Source: Thalassoroseus pseudoceratinae
Lineage (GTDB): Bacteria; Planctomycetota; Planctomycetia; Planctomycetales; Planctomycetaceae
Reading direction: 5' to 3'
Assembly (NCBI RefSeq): GCF_011634775.1
Contig: NZ_JAALXT010000013.1
Location: 1-36,036, forward strand
DNA: 36,036 nucleotides
Part shown: positions 7,430-15,520 of the stretch, one piece after another
Layout: the number at the start of each line of letters is the position of its first letter
Position numbering within the stretch: the first letter of the stretch is position 1
Made by a program: the position numbers and the translations under genes
Notes under the pieces: model-generated
What the model was told of the DNA's origin: nothing
The model's input: the letters and a program-made list of their open reading frames with translations, nothing else
Databases searched by the model: none

Positions 7430-9667
7430 ATGATCCGACCAGTTTCTCCAAATGAGCGATCTTTCGATTCCGGAGACGCAGTCTTCAATACGCCTCCAAT
7501 GACTTCCCATGGTGCAAGCAGCCAACAGCATGGGTGGGACTGGAAGTTGCTGCTGCGTTCATTCCGTCGACGATGGTTCCTCTGCCTTTTCCTGGGACTT
7601 CTCCTCGGTCTACCAGCGGCTTACGCAGCCTATCAGTTGGTACCTGCTCCATACGTTGCAAGCTCCGAACTGTATATCAAGTCTTACGATGACGCAGTCA
7701 TGTTCGATACCAAGGAGAGAAAAGCAAACTTTACTGTCCGAAAGCAGACCACACTGAAACTGGTTAAAAGTCGACCTGTTCTGACGGCCGCACTGCGTGA
7801 CGATGCTGTGGCAAATCTTCCAATGGTCAAAACGAAGGAACATCCGGTCGATTGGCTTGAGAAAGAATTGACCATTGGGAGTTCAGGGACAGAATTTTTC
7901 ACGGTTTCGCTTTCCGGCGAACAACCCGAAGAAATCCCCAAAATTGTCAACGCTGTAACCCAGTCTTTTATGGACGAAGTTGTTGTCGCAGACTCCGAAG
8001 GGCGACTGGCTAGGCTGAAGGAATTAACCGACATCGCGGCTCGTGTCGAAGAGAACCTAGAACTAAAACGGCGAGAGTTACAACGCCTAATGGAAGCGTC
8101 GGGTACCGGCAGCGCAACTACAATCATGATGGAGCAGGAACACGATCGATTGCTTGAGTGGCGGAACCTGTTGAAGAATCAGCTCTTGAACACTGAGCTT
8201 GAACTGACAAAGGTTGAGACGGAGCTTTCCATTCGTGAAGAAAAAACTGGCAAAGAGATTGAAATCTCAGACGACGCAATTACTGTTTTGCTTACAGAGC
8301 ACTCGGCTTACAAGTCCGCATCCTTAGAGCTTAAGACACTTGAGGGGCATGTTGAGAATAAAAAAGAAACGCTCGCTGAAGGGCATCCCAGTCTCGAAAA
8401 GTCACAGGAACGGCTTGAGAGGACCCGGGAAATGCTAGATCGGCTTCGTGATGAACTACGCCCGCAACTTGTCGAAGAAGCAAAGCAGCGTCATATTAAT
8501 AATCAGCAACGCTCCAATGAGCAGTTGAAAAAGGAGATTCATGCTCTCCAGCAACTTAAGTCTCGCTGGGAAAATGAGCTTCAGGCTGCAAAAATCCAGG
8601 AGCGGGATAATGGTAAGCAAGTGCTTGGCTTGCAGGGGCTCGAGCAAGAAATCAGTCGCCAAGAAAAAATGGCGTCTGCGCTTGCGGAGGAAATCCAAAG
8701 GCGGAAATTCGAGATCGCGAATGCCCGGGATCCCATCCAAGTGCATCAATTAGCGACTGCTCCGCGCAGTCGAAGCACCCGTAAACGGATGATGGCTTCC
8801 GCCATGAGCGGAGTTGGAGCCTTCGGTTTTGCAGTCTTTCTAATCGTCGGTTGGGACATCTATAGACGACGAATCAGTTCTATTACAGATGTTTCCCGGA
8901 ATCTTCCAATGCCCCTCGTTGGCACAATCCCAACACTTCCGCGTGTGGCTGTCAAAGGAGGCGGAGGCCGGAAGAATGCTCAAAAAGCTGCATTCTGGCG
9001 TGAAGCACTCAAAGAATCGATTGATGCATCCCGAACCATGCTGTTGCGTTTAGCTCGCGAGGAGGACCTAAAAGTCCTCACAGTGACGAGCGCCTGCCAG
9101 GGAGAAGGGAAAACCACGCTTGTGTGCCATCTTGCGATGAGCCTGGCAAGATCCGGGAAACGAGTGCTGTTGATCGATGGTGATTTGCGTCGGCCATCGA
9201 CGAACAAAGTCTTTGGGCTCGAAAACGGAGATGGTGCCTGCGAAGTCCTGCGGGGCGAATCCACGCTGAGTGATGTTCTACAGGAGACCTCCCTTAGTAA
9301 CCTCACCATGATTTGTGCCGGCCAGGTCGATCAAGCGGCGTTGGACTGCCTTGGTTCGGGAATCCTTGACGCGATGACTGACCAGATCCGACACGAATAT
9401 GACTTTATTCTGATCGATTCAGCTCCCGTCCTGCCGGTGAGTGACACGCTCATGGTGGTGCAACACACCGATGCGGTCATGTTGGCAATCCGCAAGGAAG
9501 TCAGCCGATTAGGAAGTGTTGGGGCTGCACTTGATCGACTCAATGGCGTGGGTGCGAGAGTTCTTGGGGCTGTCGCTATTGGCCTCGACGATGCCAGCAG
9601 TGGTTATGGTGGCTACAACGGTTCTCAGTACACCTACGGAACTTACAATTCAGTCTTGTCAAACTAG
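7430..9667 (+). CDS. Wzz-type chain-length regulator fused to a BY-kinase
   Basis: The product is about 745 residues. It has an N-terminal cytoplasmic tail, TM1 (about residues 50-70), a periplasmic Wzz domain with long coiled-coil (about 170-440, many Glu/Lys/Leu heptads) and TM2 (near 455-475). The cytoplasmic tyrosine-kinase domain has Walker A GEGKTT (about 560), Walker A' LLIDGDLRRP (about 582) and Walker B FILIDSAP (about 660). The C terminus carries a Tyr cluster (SGYGGYNGSQYTYGTY), the usual autophosphorylation tail. Such proteins set polysaccharide chain length and contact the Wza channel; phosphorylation cycling of the Tyr tail controls assembly. A fused form like E. coli Wzc implies a trans-envelope machine with the lipoprotein at 5835. 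I chose ATG 7430; a TTG at 7418 in the same frame is an alternative. Confidence 0.95.
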   Translation: MIRPVSPNERSFDSGDAVFNTPPMTSHGASSQQHGWDWKLLLRSFRRRWFLCLFLGLLLGLPAAYAAYQLVPAPYVASSELYIKSYDDAVMFDTKERKANFTVRKQTTLKLVKSRPVLTAALRDDAVANLPMVKTKEHPVDWLEKELTIGSSGTEFFTVSLSGEQPEEIPKIVNAVTQSFMDEVVVADSEGRLARLKELTDIAARVEENLELKRRELQRLMEASGTGSATTIMMEQEHDRLLEWRNLLKNQLLNTELELTKVETELSIREEKTGKEIEISDDAITVLLTEHSAYKSASLELKTLEGHVENKKETLAEGHPSLEKSQERLERTREMLDRLRDELRPQLVEEAKQRHINNQQRSNEQLKKEIHALQQLKSRWENELQAAKIQERDNGKQVLGLQGLEQEISRQEKMASALAEEIQRRKFEIANARDPIQVHQLATAPRSRSTRKRMMASAMSGVGAFGFAVFLIVGWDIYRRRISSITDVSRNLPMPLVGTIPTLPRVAVKGGGGRKNAQKAAFWREALKESIDASRTMLLRLAREEDLKVLTVTSACQGEGKTTLVCHLAMSLARSGKRVLLIDGDLRRPSTNKVFGLENGDGACEVLRGESTLSDVLQETSLSNLTMICAGQVDQAALDCLGSGILDAMTDQIRHEYDFILIDSAPVLPVSDTLMVVQHTDAVMLAIRKEVSRLGSVGAALDRLNGVGARVLGAVAIGLDDASSGYGGYNGSQYTYGTYNSVLSN

Positions 9668-9731
9668 TCATTGACGGCGACAAACGAATTTTCTCGAGTT
9701 CTGTCATGTCCGGGAAGTCGAAGGGTAATCG

Positions 9732-10394
9732 ATGATAAAAATCATCATCCCATTGTTGATCTTTGTTCTCTTGATCGCATCGCGATTTTTGCATGCTATT
9801 CAAACGGAGCAATCCCGAAACCCACATCAACTTGAGAAGGCGACAGAACGGATTGCTGATGTTCCTTTAGAGTTCGGGGAGTGGAGTTCCACGGAACTGG
9901 AGTTGACACCTCGGCAACTGCGAATGGCAGAAGCAACCGGTGGTCTGGCTCGCCGCTTTCAAAGAGATGGCGGAACCGATGGAAATTCCGTTGTCGACAT
10001 TCTTTTATTATGTGGTCCACACGGGCCTATTTCCTTACACCCCCCGACAGTGTGCTTTCGCGGGGCAGGGTATGAGCAGTGTGCCGAAGTGCAAAGCTCG
10101 AAAATCCCGACATCAAATCAATCCATAGAGCGGGACACCTTCTGGGTCACACAGTTTGACAAGCCGTCTGCGGGTGGCGTTCAACGAATTCAAACGTATT
10201 GGGCGTGGAGTGATGGCAATCAGTTTGTCGCAGCAGACAACCCAAGACTATCCTATGCGGGTTCGCCGTTCCTCTACAAACTCTATGTCACTCAATATGT
10301 GGACGAGAAAAAGCCCGAAGGAGACCAATCGAAAGTCGGCCAGGAGTTTCTGATCGACTTTTTGCCTCACCTAAAATCTGCTCTTGGAAGCTAG
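9732..10394 (+). CDS. Exosortase-associated EpsI-family protein
   Basis: The 220-residue protein has one N-terminal membrane anchor (MIKIIIPLLIFVLLIASRF). A periplasmic EpsI-like domain follows: DVPLEFGEWSS (about residues 43-53), a central LLLCGPHGPISLHPPTVCFRGAGYE type region (about 90-115) and a later RIQTYWAWSDGNQF segment. In other exosortase systems EpsI is a separate protein or the C-terminal domain of the exosortase. Its exact activity is uncertain, but it is regularly needed for polysaccharide or anchoring functions. The CYP-like pattern HPPTVCF, with its conserved Cys, is retained. A purine-rich AAGGGTAA precedes the ATG. It sits between the Wzz/BY-kinase and the initiating sugar transferase, a common order in exosortase loci. 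Confidence 0.85.
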   Translation: MIKIIIPLLIFVLLIASRFLHAIQTEQSRNPHQLEKATERIADVPLEFGEWSSTELELTPRQLRMAEATGGLARRFQRDGGTDGNSVVDILLLCGPHGPISLHPPTVCFRGAGYEQCAEVQSSKIPTSNQSIERDTFWVTQFDKPSAGGVQRIQTYWAWSDGNQFVAADNPRLSYAGSPFLYKLYVTQYVDEKKPEGDQSKVGQEFLIDFLPHLKSALGS

Positions 10395-10512
10395 CAGGAA
10401 ACAAGTGATTGCTAATTTTTTCGTCACCCCTGGCCAACATCGAAACAACGCTCGTCAAAAACCCTTCAACTTACGAGTGCCACCGTCATTCGAGTAAGAA
10501 AGTTACATCGCG

Positions 10513-11343
10513 ATGAGCCTGAAGGAATCAACACTTCAATCAGAGGACGTGTTAGAGCAAGGATCGTGCTCTGACGGCGAGAAATCCTCTGCCGAAGACT
10601 GCAACCAGCGTTCAATGACGGTCAACTCAAATAACGTGGCGAGTAACACCAGCTTCAGCCATGTCGATGTTGAACCATTGCACCAGTGGTACTCAACAGT
10701 AAAGGCAGTCGCGGACTTCGTCTTGGCTAGCATTTTGATCGTCTTGTTGCTTCCAGTCATTGTAGTTGCGGCTGTGATCATCCGCCTGACTTCCAAGGGG
10801 CCAATCTTCTACACACAGACTCGGGTTGGCTATCATGGCCACGAATTCAAACTGATCAAATTACGAACCATGATTCACAACGCGGAGCGCGGAACCGGCG
10901 CGGTCTGGTGTAGTGGTAATGATCCTCGTATCACCCGGTTCGGACGATTTTTGCGATCTTCACATATTGATGAATTCCCGCAACTCCTAAACATCTTGCA
11001 GGGACATATGAGTCTCGTCGGGCCACGTCCCGAACGTCCGGAGTTCGTTCAGAAACTGCAGTTCGACGTCCCCTTCTACTCCGAGCGATTAAATGTCAAG
11101 CCGGGAATCACTGGCCTTGCACAGCTCAAACTACCTCCTGACGAGACGTTGGAGGACGTTTGTCGGAAGATCGAATACGACTGTTACTACGTCCGAAAAC
11201 ATAACCCGATTCTCGATATCAAAATCCTTGCCTATACTGGCTGGCTATTGCTTCGCACTGTTTGTGGCATGATTCTGACGCCCTTCCTATTGCCAGCATG
11301 CACAGTCGTTGAAGAACATACCCGCAGCTTAGAACTAAAATGA
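10513..11343 (+). CDS. Undecaprenyl-phosphate sugar-phosphate transferase (initiating)
   Basis: This 276-residue bacterial sugar transferase (WcaJ/ExoY/Bac_transf family) has a short Ser/Glu-rich N terminus. One membrane helix (LASILIVLLLPVIVVAAVII, about 74-93) is followed by the catalytic domain with KGPIFYTQTRVGYHG, FKLIKLRTM, the acidic DPRITRFGRFLR, SHIDEFPQLLNIL, MSLVGPRPERPEF and the C-terminal PGITGLAQL. These motifs define enzymes that transfer a sugar-1-phosphate (often glucose or galactose) onto undecaprenyl phosphate at the inner membrane, starting the repeat unit. It lacks the four extra N-terminal helices of WcaJ-like proteins, so it is a short PglC/ExoY-type enzyme. The substrate sugar is not predictable. 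Confidence 0.93.
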   Translation: MSLKESTLQSEDVLEQGSCSDGEKSSAEDCNQRSMTVNSNNVASNTSFSHVDVEPLHQWYSTVKAVADFVLASILIVLLLPVIVVAAVIIRLTSKGPIFYTQTRVGYHGHEFKLIKLRTMIHNAERGTGAVWCSGNDPRITRFGRFLRSSHIDEFPQLLNILQGHMSLVGPRPERPEFVQKLQFDVPFYSERLNVKPGITGLAQLKLPPDETLEDVCRKIEYDCYYVRKHNPILDIKILAYTGWLLLRTVCGMILTPFLLPACTVVEEHTRSLELK

Positions 11344-11428
11344 GCACTGCTCTACCAAGTCATATCACCCGTCGCCTCTATCTCAAAGTTAGTTGATTCC
11401 AAGGCCTCTTTAAACTGAGCTCGTTACC

Positions 11429-12442
11429 GTGACGAATCCGCTGCCAAACACTTTCACTGTTGACGTTGAAGACTACTTTCAAGTCACCGGTTTTGCGGAT
11501 CGAATTCGGGCAACTGAATGGGATCATTTTGAAAGTCGTGTCGTCGAAAACACGCATCGCATGTTGCGTCTGCTGCACACGAATCACACACGAGCCACAT
11601 TCTTCATCCTGGGCTGGGTCGCAGACAAGTTTCCTCAACTCGTCCGAGACATCCGAGACGATGGTCATGAACTTGCGTGCCACGGGTATTGGCATCGGCT
11701 TATCTACAATCTAACACCCGAGGAATTTCGCCAGGATCTGCGTCAGTCAAAAGCCGCGATTGCAAAAGCGGCGGGGATTGAAGTTCGTGCTTTTCGTGCC
11801 CCAAGTTTCTCGATCACAAAGGCGACGCCCTGGGCCTTAGATGTGCTGATGGAAGAAGGATACGAGATCGATTCAAGCATCTTTCCCACACGGCATGATC
11901 GCTACGGCATCCCGGATGCCAATCCAGCCCCGCATCGAATCGAGAATGATAACAGTAAAACTCTGTGGGAAGTTCCACCATCGGTTGCCAAGCTAGGCAA
12001 ACTCAACCTGCCCGCTGCTGGCGGCGGTTACTTTCGCCTCTTTCCGGAACGGGTATCGGCAACGCTTCAACGTCACGTCGTCTCTCGTGGACGACGGCCG
12101 CTTGTGTTCTACATTCACCCTTGGGAAATCGACCCGGATCAACCACGGTTGCAAGGCCGATGGAGTTCACGGTTCCGACACTATCACAACCTGCACCGGA
12201 CAGTGGGACGGCTGGAACGAATGCTCAAGAGCCTTCCATTCGGAACAATTGGTGACCTGGCCAAACAAGCTGAGGAACAATTTATTCGGCAAGGTCTTGG
12301 GACCGAGTCGAACACCGGCGACCTGGCAATTGATCGGTCACCGATGGTGGTCGATGCGGAATGGCATAGTTCGAACGAATTGTTACCATCGGAGAACCAA
12401 CCCCATCCGATCCCTGGTCAACTGACGAGGCCAACCGGATGA
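11429..12442 (+). CDS. Polysaccharide deacetylase (NodB fold, DUF3473, exosortase-associated type)
   Basis: The 337-residue protein begins at a GTG. It contains TVDVEDYFQ (Asp12-Asp15, the catalytic/metal acidic motif), RATFFILGWVADKFP, the zinc-binding HGYWH (His85-x3-His89), FRAPSFSIT (about 128-136) and the late FYIHPWEIDPDQPR. These are the motifs of carbohydrate esterase family 4 members that carry the DUF3473 extension and occur in exosortase/PEP-CTERM polysaccharide loci. The predicted reaction is removal of N-acetyl groups from amino sugars of the exported polymer. Its stop overlaps the next ATG by 4 bases (ATGA at 12439-12442), so translation is probably coupled to the downstream glycosyltransferase. 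The C-terminal 60 residues are variable and probably outside the fold. Confidence 0.93.
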   Translation: MTNPLPNTFTVDVEDYFQVTGFADRIRATEWDHFESRVVENTHRMLRLLHTNHTRATFFILGWVADKFPQLVRDIRDDGHELACHGYWHRLIYNLTPEEFRQDLRQSKAAIAKAAGIEVRAFRAPSFSITKATPWALDVLMEEGYEIDSSIFPTRHDRYGIPDANPAPHRIENDNSKTLWEVPPSVAKLGKLNLPAAGGGYFRLFPERVSATLQRHVVSRGRRPLVFYIHPWEIDPDQPRLQGRWSSRFRHYHNLHRTVGRLERMLKSLPFGTIGDLAKQAEEQFIRQGLGTESNTGDLAIDRSPMVVDAEWHSSNELLPSENQPHPIPGQLTRPTG

Positions 12443-13686
12443 ACATTCTTTACTTAGTGCATCGGTTTCCGTTCCCCCCTGACAAAGGCGACCGGATACG
12501 AGCCTTTCACATTATTCGCGAGCTTTCGCGTCATCACCAAGTTCACGTGGTGACTTTCGCCGATGCTCCGGTCCGTCCTGCCGACGAAGCAGCGTTAGCA
12601 GAATATTGTGGTTCGCTCTCGATTGCGCCTATGAACTCCCTCAAGAGGCTGACCCGGACAGCGTGGTCACTAGCCACTGGAGGTTCGGCAACGTGCGGAG
12701 CGTTCGCTTCCTCAGGATTCCGAAGAAGTATTCGTGAGGTTACCAGCAACACTGACGTTGATTGCATCTTACTGTCCTCATCGGGTTTGTCACGCTTCTT
12801 GGAGATGCCAGAGTTATCGAGTCAGCCATTACTCGTTGATTTTGTGGACGTCGATAGTCAAAAGTGGGCAGACTATGGCGATAGTGCGCCGTTTCCGAAA
12901 CAAATCTTGTACAACTTAGAGAGCCGTCAGTTGCTGCGGGTTGAGCGAGGATTGCTAGATCGAGCCTCTGCGGTGTTGCTGGTTACCGATGCAGAAACCG
13001 AGCTTTGTAAAGAACGGTGTGGCAACGGGCCGCTCTACACGGTGACAAACGGCGTCGATCTTGACTATTTCCAGCCGACGCAGGAATCAAACGACCCAGA
13101 TGGAAAAGAAGGCGTATATAGTTGCGTGTTCACAGGAGCAATGGACTATCGACCAAATATCGATGCAGTCCATTGGTTTAGTCACCAGGTTTGGCCGGAG
13201 ATCATACGGGTCTATCCATCTGCAAAGTTCAGAATTGTCGGCCGCAACCCATCGCGTGCGGTCACCGATCTTAAGTCAATCCATGGTGTGCAAGTGACCG
13301 GAGGCGTCACGGATGTTCGTCCCTATCTAAGAAAAGCGACAATTTCGGTCGCCCCGTTGAGAATTGCACGAGGCTGTCAGAACAAGGTCCTAGAGGCACT
13401 GGCAAGTGGCAATGCGACGATTGCTTCCTCTCAAGCTGCGGCCGGCTTGCGAGCAAAAGCGGACCGAGATCTACTTGTTGCGGACAGGCCAAGTGAGTGG
13501 GTCGACGGGATTTCTAAGCTGTTTACGAGTGAAACACGACGACGCCAACTAGGTGCCGCCGGGCGGGACTATGTAGTCCAGTGTCACAACTGGAAAACAT
13601 GCCTTCAACCACTTTCAGAGATGATTGCAACGTTCACTCAACAAAACTCTTGCGCCGACATATCAGACGCGATGACCATCGCCTGA
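12439..13686 (+). CDS. GT4 glycosyltransferase, Stp1-like, exosortase-system type
   Basis: The 415-residue protein has the N-terminal signature LVHRFPFPPDKGDRIRAFH and the C-terminal GT4 nucleotide-sugar half with GAMDYRPNIDAV, FRIVGRNPS, and ARGCQNKVLEALASGNATIAS. The fold is GT-B, using a nucleotide-activated sugar in the cytosol. The family is the one I know as TIGR03087 (Stp1), regularly linked to the deacetylase family encoded upstream. It overlaps the deacetylase by 4 bases. The Glu of KVLEALASG is kept, but the first Glu of the typical E-x7-E pair is not obvious, so the donor contact may differ from standard GT4 enzymes. Donor sugar unknown. Confidence 0.9.
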   Translation: MNILYLVHRFPFPPDKGDRIRAFHIIRELSRHHQVHVVTFADAPVRPADEAALAEYCGSLSIAPMNSLKRLTRTAWSLATGGSATCGAFASSGFRRSIREVTSNTDVDCILLSSSGLSRFLEMPELSSQPLLVDFVDVDSQKWADYGDSAPFPKQILYNLESRQLLRVERGLLDRASAVLLVTDAETELCKERCGNGPLYTVTNGVDLDYFQPTQESNDPDGKEGVYSCVFTGAMDYRPNIDAVHWFSHQVWPEIIRVYPSAKFRIVGRNPSRAVTDLKSIHGVQVTGGVTDVRPYLRKATISVAPLRIARGCQNKVLEALASGNATIASSQAAAGLRAKADRDLLVADRPSEWVDGISKLFTSETRRRQLGAAGRDYVVQCHNWKTCLQPLSEMIATFTQQNSCADISDAMTIA

Positions 13687-13730
13687 ATTCACCCCTTCCA
13701 CTCGTTAGATCGTTCACTCAAGCACACCCG

Positions 13731-14387
13731 ATGACTGTTTCCGTTCGTCCAACTCAAAATCGGAAGCGACTTCTTCTTCGACGCATCGCATTCGCGATGG
13801 CGGGATGCTTCGTTGTTGCTACAGGCATTTTTTTCACGCTGAGTCCCGCGTCACAGCGACTCTACACACTTGACGCACTAGAGGTCGTTTACGGCTGTTT
13901 TGACCCTTGGACGGATACGACACCACCGAAACTTGGCCCTGAGATTGATGACCCAACCGCTTGGTCCCAAAACTGGAATTTTCTAGCGAGCCGTCTTGAG
14001 AAATCAGAGCGTTTCTCCGAAACGAAAATCCCGATCGATCATGACCAATCGATTAACCGCGAGAGCTTAAAATTTCTTCACAAGAACACCAACCATCCAA
14101 GCTTTCGCCGGTTTGAACGGCAACTCCGAAAGGTCATACCAGGTGAACCCTCAATTTTCGAGCTCTCAAGCGATATTCGAAAATTGGCCGTCCATGGAAC
14201 CGCAAACCAACCGTTTGAAGACGATCCACTTGAGATCCTAGGAGTTGCCTGCCGCGGCGAAGAACTTCTCTGCCACAATTTTGCCGTACTGTACGGCCAT
14301 GCGGATCCAATAGTAGGATACACTAGCCAGGCATCCCATGTTCGTCTTCAAACCCAAAGTCCAGAAATCCTTTGTCTGGTCCAATGA
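13731..14387 (+). CDS. Membrane-anchored transglutaminase-like protein, probably truncated
   Basis: The ATG at 13731 gives 218 residues (the frame is open to 13581, overlapping the preceding gene). It has a basic N terminus, a membrane anchor (RIAFAMAGCFVVATGIFFTL), then a soluble part. Near the end it reads DDPLEILGVACRGEELLCHNF, then AVLYGHADPIVGYTSQASHV. This looks like the nucleophile helix of a transglutaminase-like domain (a Cys followed by a helix and G-x-x-R-type strand). The expected downstream His and Asp segments are absent because the frame stops at 14387. Checking the other + frames of the next 190 bases by eye showed no obvious continuation. Such proteins could crosslink or hydrolyse envelope proteins, but this copy may be inactive. 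It separates the GT4 gene from the exporter, and nothing else in the cluster explains it. Confidence 0.6.
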   Translation: MTVSVRPTQNRKRLLLRRIAFAMAGCFVVATGIFFTLSPASQRLYTLDALEVVYGCFDPWTDTTPPKLGPEIDDPTAWSQNWNFLASRLEKSERFSETKIPIDHDQSINRESLKFLHKNTNHPSFRRFERQLRKVIPGEPSIFELSSDIRKLAVHGTANQPFEDDPLEILGVACRGEELLCHNFAVLYGHADPIVGYTSQASHVRLQTQSPEILCLVQ

Positions 14388-14576
14388 ATCGCTCTTTATC
14401 CATAGTAAAAGTGACACCAGCATGAAGAAGTCAGCAAATTCCAACCTCAGCCGGTGAGCTTGCAGCAAGACGTGGGAGTGCCAACAAGGATTCAAATACC
14501 GACTTTTGCTCGGGAACAACCATCCCAGCGCGACAAACACGCCAGAATCGTCTCAACATTTCGCGATTAGCATATC

Positions 14577-15464
14577 ATGACAGCAACACTAAGTTCAGAA
14601 CCTCAGACCGAAGAATCATCCGAGCCAACGCACACGCAGGACACGGTCGTGGAGACCGTGATCGAACCACGGTCGGGATGGCAAATCGTTGATTGGCGAG
14701 AACTCGTCGCTTATCGGGACTTGTTTCGATTTCTTGTCTGGCGTGGAATCAAAGTTCGCTATGCACAGAGCGCGATTGGTATTGGCTGGGCGGTCATTCA
14801 ACCGTTATTCTCGATGCTAGTCTTTACAATTGTTTTTGGAAATCTGGCAAACCTGACCTCCGACGGGGTCCCTTATGCGATTTTCAGCTTTACGGCTCTC
14901 GTTCCTTGGACATACTTTGCCAATGCGGTAACCGATGGTACTGCGAGCCTTGTCACAAACGCGAACATCATCAGTAAAGTCTATTTCCCTCGCATGGTGC
15001 TTCCACTCGCGGCGATTTGTTCGAAACTTGTTGACTTCGCCATTTCCATGCTCGTACTTGCAGGGCTAATGATTTGGTTCGGCGTGACTCCGAATTGGGG
15101 AATCATTATGGTGCCAGCGCTGATAGCACTGATGATGCTCACAGCAGGTGGCTTAGGCATGTGGTTGACCGCCCTTGCCATTCAATATCGCGACGTCAAC
15201 TATGCAATTGGATTTCTCGTCCAACTCCTGATGTACGCCGCCCCAGTAGTATATTCCATCGAGTACATACCGGAACAGTACCAAGCGTTGTATGCAATCA
15301 ACCCAATGGTAGGAGTCATAGAAGGGTTCCGATCCGCATTACTGGGTACCCGAAAGATGCCGTGGCTCTTTTTGGGCTTGGGAACCGTGACGGCCCTAGT
15401 CGTCGCCCTCTCCGGTGCATTATACTTCCGACGGAAGGAACGTTTGTTTGCCGACGTTGCCTAG
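14577..15464 (+). CDS. wzm: ABC-2 polysaccharide exporter permease (Wzm type)
   Basis: The 295-residue protein has a hydrophilic N terminus (about 45 residues). Next is the cytoplasmic motif YRDLFRFLVWRGIKVRYAQS, just before the first membrane span, then about six transmembrane helices. YFPRMVLPL and the C-terminal INPMVGVIEGFRSALLG are typical of ABC-2 permeases of the O-antigen/teichoic-acid export type. It works with the ATPase encoded 57 bases downstream to move a lipid-linked polysaccharide across the inner membrane. The pair replaces Wzx, which is not seen in this window. The amphipathic motif before TM1 is the coupling/gate helix of this family. Adjacency to a Wzt with a C-terminal domain suggests export of a completed chain. 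Confidence 0.93.
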   Translation: MTATLSSEPQTEESSEPTHTQDTVVETVIEPRSGWQIVDWRELVAYRDLFRFLVWRGIKVRYAQSAIGIGWAVIQPLFSMLVFTIVFGNLANLTSDGVPYAIFSFTALVPWTYFANAVTDGTASLVTNANIISKVYFPRMVLPLAAICSKLVDFAISMLVLAGLMIWFGVTPNWGIIMVPALIALMMLTAGGLGMWLTALAIQYRDVNYAIGFLVQLLMYAAPVVYSIEYIPEQYQALYAINPMVGVIEGFRSALLGTRKMPWLFLGLGTVTALVVALSGALYFRRKERLFADVA

Positions 15465-15520
15465 GCCATGACAGCAAGTTTCCTTATTCCTTTTCCTGTT
15501 GTTCGTCAGAGTTGTCCGTT

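Noticed and set aside
15074-15520. N-terminal extension of the Wzt frame
   Set aside because: It lies mostly within the permease gene in another frame. ATP-binding homology begins at ATG 15521, so the extension is a shadow.
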